From positions 1,192,001 to 1,256,000 of the forward strand of contig CANTUR010000281.1 in the NCBI GenBank assembly GCA_947683625.1: a stretch of 64,000 bases of DNA, read 5' to 3'. The notes below the pieces were generated by a model. It was given only the letters and a program-made list of their open reading frames with translations. It ran no database searches and was not told the origin of the DNA. A program made the position numbers and the translations under genes. Source of the DNA: Mallotus nudiflorus. Taxonomy: Eukaryota > Streptophyta > Magnoliopsida > Malpighiales > Euphorbiaceae. This document shows, in pieces, positions 58,448-64,000 of the stretch. Within the stretch, counting starts at the first letter, position 1. Each line of letters begins with the position of its first letter.

Positions 58448-59230
58448 CATGATTATTGTGTCCACCGAGCATAGTTAACACTAGTAAATAGACTTCAAGC
58501 GAAGAATCAAGACTATGTCACAAGATAACGCTAGTACACATTTATACCTTTTAAAAACTCATACAGAGTTCCTTTTTTTTAACAACTAAATAAACTTCAT
58601 TAATTAAGTCCAAAGTTACAAGAGAACTCGCTTAAAGATAGGGATACAATGAACAAAATCCAGTACTGAGACCCGTAGTACAAGGAGAATTGAGTACACC
58701 CAATTTTGTGGTTTATCAATATTGGTGAAAAAATCCTAATTTGTTGGTTGAAGACACAGCAAGAAGAACAATTCTTCATGCAATTTGATAAAGTTGGCTA
58801 TAGGAGAAAATGCCTAATCCAGTCGTGAAGCATCTATTTGTTTGAGAGACTGAATATCAGTTTTGCTTCTATTTGATTATAGGCCAACTGAGATGATTCC
58901 ACTCCCTTTGTAAAAGAAAAATAGTCTGTCGCCATTCGAATAAGGGAGAAGATGTTCTAGACCACCAAAACAAAAGTATATCTTGAGTACTTCATCCTAT
59001 GACATAGATCTGCAAATTTGCATAACAAACTACACAAAAACCTTATCAAAGCACACTGAGACAACGACATGACAAAATATCTATAACTACTATCATTATT
59101 AAATTTAAAAACTAGAAAGTAGGAGAAGAAAAGAAAAGAAAAAAAAAATAGAAAATAGGGGATGATTACTGGTTTAAAACCAGCAATCACCCATTAAAGA
59201 GGAAGATACGGTATAAGGAGATTGTTGACA
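58448..59230 (-). pseudogene. Possible retroposon (LINE-like) 3' end, decayed
   Basis: On the minus strand the sequence ends 'cttaattaatgaagtttatt' followed by 'tagttgtt' and an A run (complement of 58572-58580). This is the style of plant LINE 3' ends. Upstream are coding-like fragments such as 'WRQTIFLLQREWNHLSWP' near 58890-58945 with stops. I cannot identify a domain. Confidence 0.3.
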
Positions 59231-59645
59231 GAGAAAAAACGAGAGACTTCTATTTTTAACTAAATAGAGTTCCTTGTTGGTACCATTAATGTTTGAAGAA
59301 ATTTTAACGTGTGGGCCATTTGATCTCTATGTTTTCACAAATGTCTATGAGCTATTATTTCTTTGAATTTTGGTCCTCCTTTATTCCCTTTTTTTATTTT
59401 CAGTTTTGGCTTTTTTGTTTTTCTATCTAACTCATTTTATGTATTTATTTATTTTTTATATATTTATTCTTATTTTTGTATGAAGTTGATTGTATATATT
59501 TATTTAATTACTAAATTTTAAATAATTTTAATTTTATATTCTAAATAATAATTTTTTTAATTTTGAATTTATCATTATTTAAAATATAAAAATTAAGTTA
59601 ATTAAACTAAAAATTATCCATAATCTTCAATAATTATTTTTTCAA
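59231..59645. other. AT-rich, nothing recognised
   Basis: Poly-T rich with no ORF of note and no terminal repeats. Confidence 0.4.
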
Positions 59646-59940
59646 TAAAATTTTTAATTTTATTAGTATTCATAATAAAGATAATAATTTTTTGATATAT
59701 TTCATAATTTTTTTTTGTCTTTTGATTATTATTTTTTGTTGTTTTTTCACTGTTTGTTGTTTTCTTAGTTGTCATTTTTTGTTGATTTTAGTTGCTTTTT
59801 GTTGTTTTTGCAGTTGTTTATTTAGTTGCTATTTGTTATTTTTTCAGTATTAATAATAAAATTAAAATTAAGGCCATAAATAAAATTTTTACTTTTATTA
59901 GTATTAATAATAAAAATAAAAATTTGTTGATATATTTCAT
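59646..59940 (+). repeat. Direct duplication of a 60-bp AT-rich segment
   Basis: 59646-59705 and 59881-59940 agree at most positions (shared 'tgatatatttcat' ends), an offset of 235 bp. Confidence 0.6.
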
Positions 59941-60178
59941 TTTTTCTTTGTTATTTTTGGTTTTTTTTTTAAGTTTTTTTTTTGTTGTTTTAGTCACTTT
60001 TTGTTGTTTTTCACAATAAAAACAACAAAAATCAACAAATAAAAACAACAAAAATCAACAAACAAAAACAAAAAAACAACAAAAATCAACAAACCAAATC
60101 AATAAAAATCTACAAACGGAAACAACAAAAATCAACAAATGAAAAACAAAAAACAAAAAATGAAAACAAGAAAAAACA
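59690..60178. repeat. Inverted low-complexity arms, TTTTTGTTG and CAACAAAAA
   Basis: 59690-60010 is built of T-rich 'ttttttgttgttttt' units. 60011-60178 consists of 'aacaacaaaaatcaacaaa' units, a period of about 17-30 bp. Together they can fold back. Confidence 0.6.
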
Positions 60179-60188
60179 ATGAAGGAAA

Positions 60189-61116
60189 GGGAAAATGATA
60201 TTTTCTATCCTCAACTTTAAGCCATTATTTATCAATTAAATTCTACTTTAAAAGTCACTTCACTTTACTTTTTCAACTTTATAAATTGTGTCAATTCTAT
60301 CTAATTATATTTGAAAGATCTAATTGTATTTTTAAAAATTATTGTTAAATCCCTATAAAATAAATTTAATAGTTATTCTATTTTTCTTCTTTTTTAAGAA
60401 AAATAAAAATTGAAATTTGTTTTCAAGTTTTAAATATACCATATTTTAAATGAATTTAAAATTTAATTTTTAAATTATTATATAATATTTTAACTTTTTT
60501 ATGTATCAATTAAAAATAAAATGATAACTTGTAAATCAATTTATTATATAGACTAACATTAATAACAATAAAAATCAATAAAGTAAGCAATTTTAACTAT
60601 TACTATAAATAACAATAAAATTTAATTTGATTAAATTTTTTCATATTTTTAAGAAAAGCTAAATATTTTTTTATATTCTTAACTAATATTTTTAGCATCT
60701 GAAAATTCTCACTTTTTTATGTAATATTTTTTAAGTTTGACCTGTATTAAAAAATTTCTAAATAATGTTATTAAAAGTTAAGAGGTAAATTTTAAAATAG
60801 TTAAAATTTAAGGATTTTTAGTGTAAAATAAAAATTTATGAAAATATTTAGAAATTAATTTTTAAATTTATGTTAAGAGTGCAAAATTAGAATTCAAAAA
60901 CACTTTTGCGGAAAAAGAGGGTAAACAGTTTAATAAATGTCAATTTTATTTTATAGGGATCAAAAAGTAATATTAAAAATACAATGCGGCCTTTCAAATA
61001 AAATTGGATAGAATTGATAAGATTTATAAAGTTAAAGGAGCAAATTGAAATGACTTTTAAAGTGTGATTCAATTGATAATTTGCTTAAATTTTAGGATAA
61101 AATTGATGGTTTTCAC
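60189..61116. mobile_element. Long-TIR DNA transposon, probably MULE, 928 bp
   Basis: 60189-60350 and the reverse complement of about 60950-61116 align over about 160 bp, including 'actttaaaagtca(c/t)ttca' and 'tcaattctatc(t/c)aatt'. The arms begin GGGAAAA and GTGAAAA. Candidate 9-bp flanks agree at only six of nine positions, so the duplication is unproven or decayed. The interior is AT-rich and non-coding. Confidence 0.65.
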
Positions 61117-61162
61117 TAGAGAAAAACATTGAAAATCAACAAAAATAAAAAAAATTATGAAT

Positions 61163-63840
61163 TGTCACGACCCAAATCGGGGAGTTATGACCAGCATCAG
61201 AGAACAAGAATTCTTTCAAATTCGAAACCCGTAACAAGCTTTAAAATAAAAACACATGCAAATAATAATATAAAATTACGCTATAATTAAATCTTTATTT
61301 TATAACATATTAAAAATATCTTTATACAATATTCAGATACAAGATCTCTAAAATTACAACACACTACCAATACAACAATACTACTATTGCAGTAATTACT
61401 AAAATACAATAAGACAATAGTTTAGTATTTACATAAATCAGTCGAGGAGGAAAGAGTCCGACAAATAGTACTACGAGGAAAGTTTGAAGCAGTAGATCCT
61501 GAAAAAAAATGTTGAGGGGAGTCAGACCTCACTGAGTGAATTATTATAATATATATACATGCAACCTAAGTCATATACAATCAAGCATCAGTCTAATAAT
61601 ATACATATACATGCATTTCATACAGATGTTAAAATCCACTTTTATATAATAATAAATGTAGAAAAGTTTATTTTAGTTGAAGGATCAGAGCAAAACCCTA
61701 AATAGTCTGCAACCTCGATTAATAAATTTCACTAACCAACAGGCTTACTTAATTCCAAAATATTTCTCTTTTCTATTTTTGGATAATAGACCGGCCCCGA
61801 GACACTAAGTCAACTGAGCTCCCGCAGTCTTATTGTCAGTGTGATTGACCCTAAGACACTAAGTCAACTGAGCTTCTGCAATCACACTACTCACTCACAT
61901 TAAACCTCAATAATCAAGTCTCACATCAAATAATTTCATAATCTCAACCCTAAAATCTAACGTGCTGGTACATACACAGTCATAGTGCAATCCACTAGGT
62001 AGCACGTTCTAATGTTATCTTTCAAATAAATCTTATCATTATTAAAAATAATAAATGCATAATTTAAACATGATAGCATCCATTTTAAAAAAATATATCA
62101 AAAATATACCGAATATATACCAAACATATATATCACGTATATACCAAATGTATACCAAAGATATATCAAATATATGCTACGTATATACTAAAAATATACC
62201 GATATATACAGAAATATACCAAATATATATATCACATATATACCAAATATATACCAAACATATACATAATCATTTAGTAAATTAATTCATATTTAAATAC
62301 ATTATAAAAATATGGATGCTTATAATTATGTATGCTTCTGCAATGCATATATAAAATAATAACTCACAGTTGTGCGCACCTCTAAAAGGGATAGACTGGT
62401 CTAATCCAATAGGTCTCGGTTTCAGCGCAACTATAGAAAATAAATAAATAAATAATCATAATATTAGAATCGAACTCCTAATTTATACTTCTAGGAATTC
62501 AAAAGGATGACTCGATCCAAGACATGACTCGACCAATTTAAAAACTCAGGATTGATCTGATATCACGTATTACGAGAATTCTACAAAAAATTCGATAAAA
62601 TTTTCTTTGTAAAACAAACGCCTCTCTACTAAAAATAGAGCCGACCCTGCAAGCAAACACACTTCAATATCCACAAACGCACAACTTCTAGAGTTGAGCC
62701 CTTGAACTACATAATTTGCCCAACCGAGAACCAAAATGCACAAAAATCAATAATTTAATAATAATATATTAAAAATCATTAAAATCCATAAAAATAAATA
62801 AAATACCTCAATTCAAGTTATTTAAATAATAAATATCTTAAAGCTCATTATTTTCAAATTAGTTAATAAATCTCAAATAAATTATGTAATATTAATAAAA
62901 ATCCATTTTTCAATTATTTGAAATTAAATAGTAAAATTCACAAATAATTAGTTAAATAGTTCAAATATGTAATAAAAATAGTTAAAAATTCATTTAATCG
63001 CAAAAACAGTAAATAAAATTATTATTTTAATATATTATTAATTAGTTAAAAATAGTAAATAATTCATAAAAATTATTTTAATACTATTTATTATTAAAAA
63101 ATTATTCAAAACACACTAATTAACAATGAATTCAATTAAAATACAAAATTTACTAATTTATATTAATTTTTCCAAAAATTAATTTCTTACATAAACTTTT
63201 GACAATTCATAACTAAAAATTGAAAATCAATCTCATCAAATTTTCTTCATGAACTATCATCCAAATAATTTAAAAAATTTATTAAAAATATAAAAAATTT
63301 TCGGCGAGGGTCACCGGAATAGTGACTCTCCGAAAAACCCAAAATACCAAAATTCAAAAAATTCAGAAAAATAAAAAAAATATTTGAGTAGCTCTAGCTT
63401 CACACAACAATATTTCTAAAGGAACTAAGCATAAATCACAAAAAATCAACCTAAAAAAGAAAAACCTAAGTTGAACTAAAATAAAACTTAAAGATAACTC
63501 ACAAACCAGACGTTCTAAGCTCAAAGCGACTTGAAAATTGACTTTCCCGAACCGAGAGGAGTTGAAAGAGCTCGGGATTGCGAGCTGAAACCACCAAAAA
63601 TGGTCATTGGCGACGCTGCAAGCTGCTGCTATCTTCGATGAAAAATCAGGGAAGGAAGGGCTTTGTTGACGATGGGAGTGGAGGGAAGAAAGGAGGTGGT
63701 GCTGGTGACATGACAGTGGTAGTGTGGTGGTCATTGGTGGCATGGGTGGTGGCGCACAAATCTGCATAGGAAGAAGAAGAAAAAAAAAAGAAAGAAGAAA
63801 AAAGGAAGAGGAAAGAGAAAAAACCCGAAAAAAATATCTT
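61163..63840 (-). mobile_element. Large LTR-like block, family D (copy 2), inverted to copy 1
   Basis: The plus strand starts TGTCACGACCCAAATC, so the minus-strand block ends GGGTCGTGACA. The order of landmarks is the reverse of 8545-10690. The TA-rich array at 62070-62275 and the ORF 63363-63767 (Pro, His and Ser-rich, no motif) lie inside it and look fortuitous. The outer end is not visible before the microsatellite, so its length is a minimum estimate. Confidence 0.5.
62070..62275. repeat. ATATACCAAA-type tandem array
   Basis: About a dozen units of 'atataccaaa(t/c)atat' with 'tatatcac(a/g)tatat' variants. It lies in block D copy 2, and no equivalent is seen in copy 1. Confidence 0.75.
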
Positions 63841-63902
63841 TTTTTTTTATATATATTAAATAAGAAAAGAAAAAATACTCACACACACACATATATAATA
63901 AC

Positions 63903-63978
<76 letters not shown>
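63903..63978 (+). repeat. (TAA)n microsatellite
   Basis: About 25 perfect trinucleotide units, preceded by a CA/TA tract at 63880-63897. Confidence 0.95.
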
Positions 63979-64000
63979 TTTTTAAATAATAATCACTTTC

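Noticed and set aside
63363..63767. 134-codon ORF as a host gene
   Set aside because: Low-complexity composition, no motif, an overlapping frame on the other strand, and location inside the family D block.

Overview
This window reads as repeat-rich intergenic DNA from a flowering plant, probably a dicot. It is strongly AT-rich and holds no intact host gene, no operon-like layout and no rRNA or CRISPR array. Almost everything that can be identified is a plant transposable element: Ty3/gypsy LTR retrotransposons, Mutator-like and PIF/Harbinger DNA elements, a TRIM, and a possible SINE. The species cannot be named from this sequence.

Layout. 1-398 is an LTR of family A. 1.7-8.5 kb is a cluster of small DNA elements. 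In it a decayed RNase H-like coding sequence (about 3120-6302) is split first by a 1939-bp MULE (3314-5252, perfect 9-bp target duplication) and again by an 826-bp Harbinger element (5452-6277, TAA duplication). 8.5-10.7 kb is a large LTR-like block (family D). 10.7-18.9 kb is a minus-strand gypsy element (A), truncated at its 3' end, carrying gag, protease, RT, RNase H and integrase relics and an extra ORF in the opposite orientation. A sits in the 5' LTR of a plus-strand non-autonomous element B (to 23916).

24932-57893 is one minus-strand LTR retrotransposon, C1, bounded by a perfect ATAGG duplication. It was opened up by two later insertions. Element E (25065-42547, 17.5 kb, full gag-pol) lies inside its 3' LTR. 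C2 (50797-54526), a relative of C1 that has lost most of its body, lies inside its gag gene. E carries an antisense plant-mobile-domain (PMD) gene with introns, 39-bp and 21-bp tandem arrays, and a GC-richer block that looks organellar. C1 and C2 carry comparable tandem arrays in the same relative place. 57.9-64 kb holds a TRIM with an initiator-tRNA-Met primer site (58060-58447), a third long-TIR element (60189-61116) and an inverted second copy of the family D block.

How the parts relate. E and C1 share a primer-site type, a gag/pol linker segment and the habit of carrying tandem arrays and an antisense ORF next to the 3' LTR. This fits the Tat/Ogre side of Ty3/gypsy. All coding regions are broken, and many in-frame stops sit where family members have Gln, as expected from C-to-T decay of methylated DNA. 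The strongest results are the insertion boundaries and the nesting order, which are read directly from target duplications. I see no convincing new functional system. The antisense PMD gene and the shared 39-bp arrays deserve the most attention.
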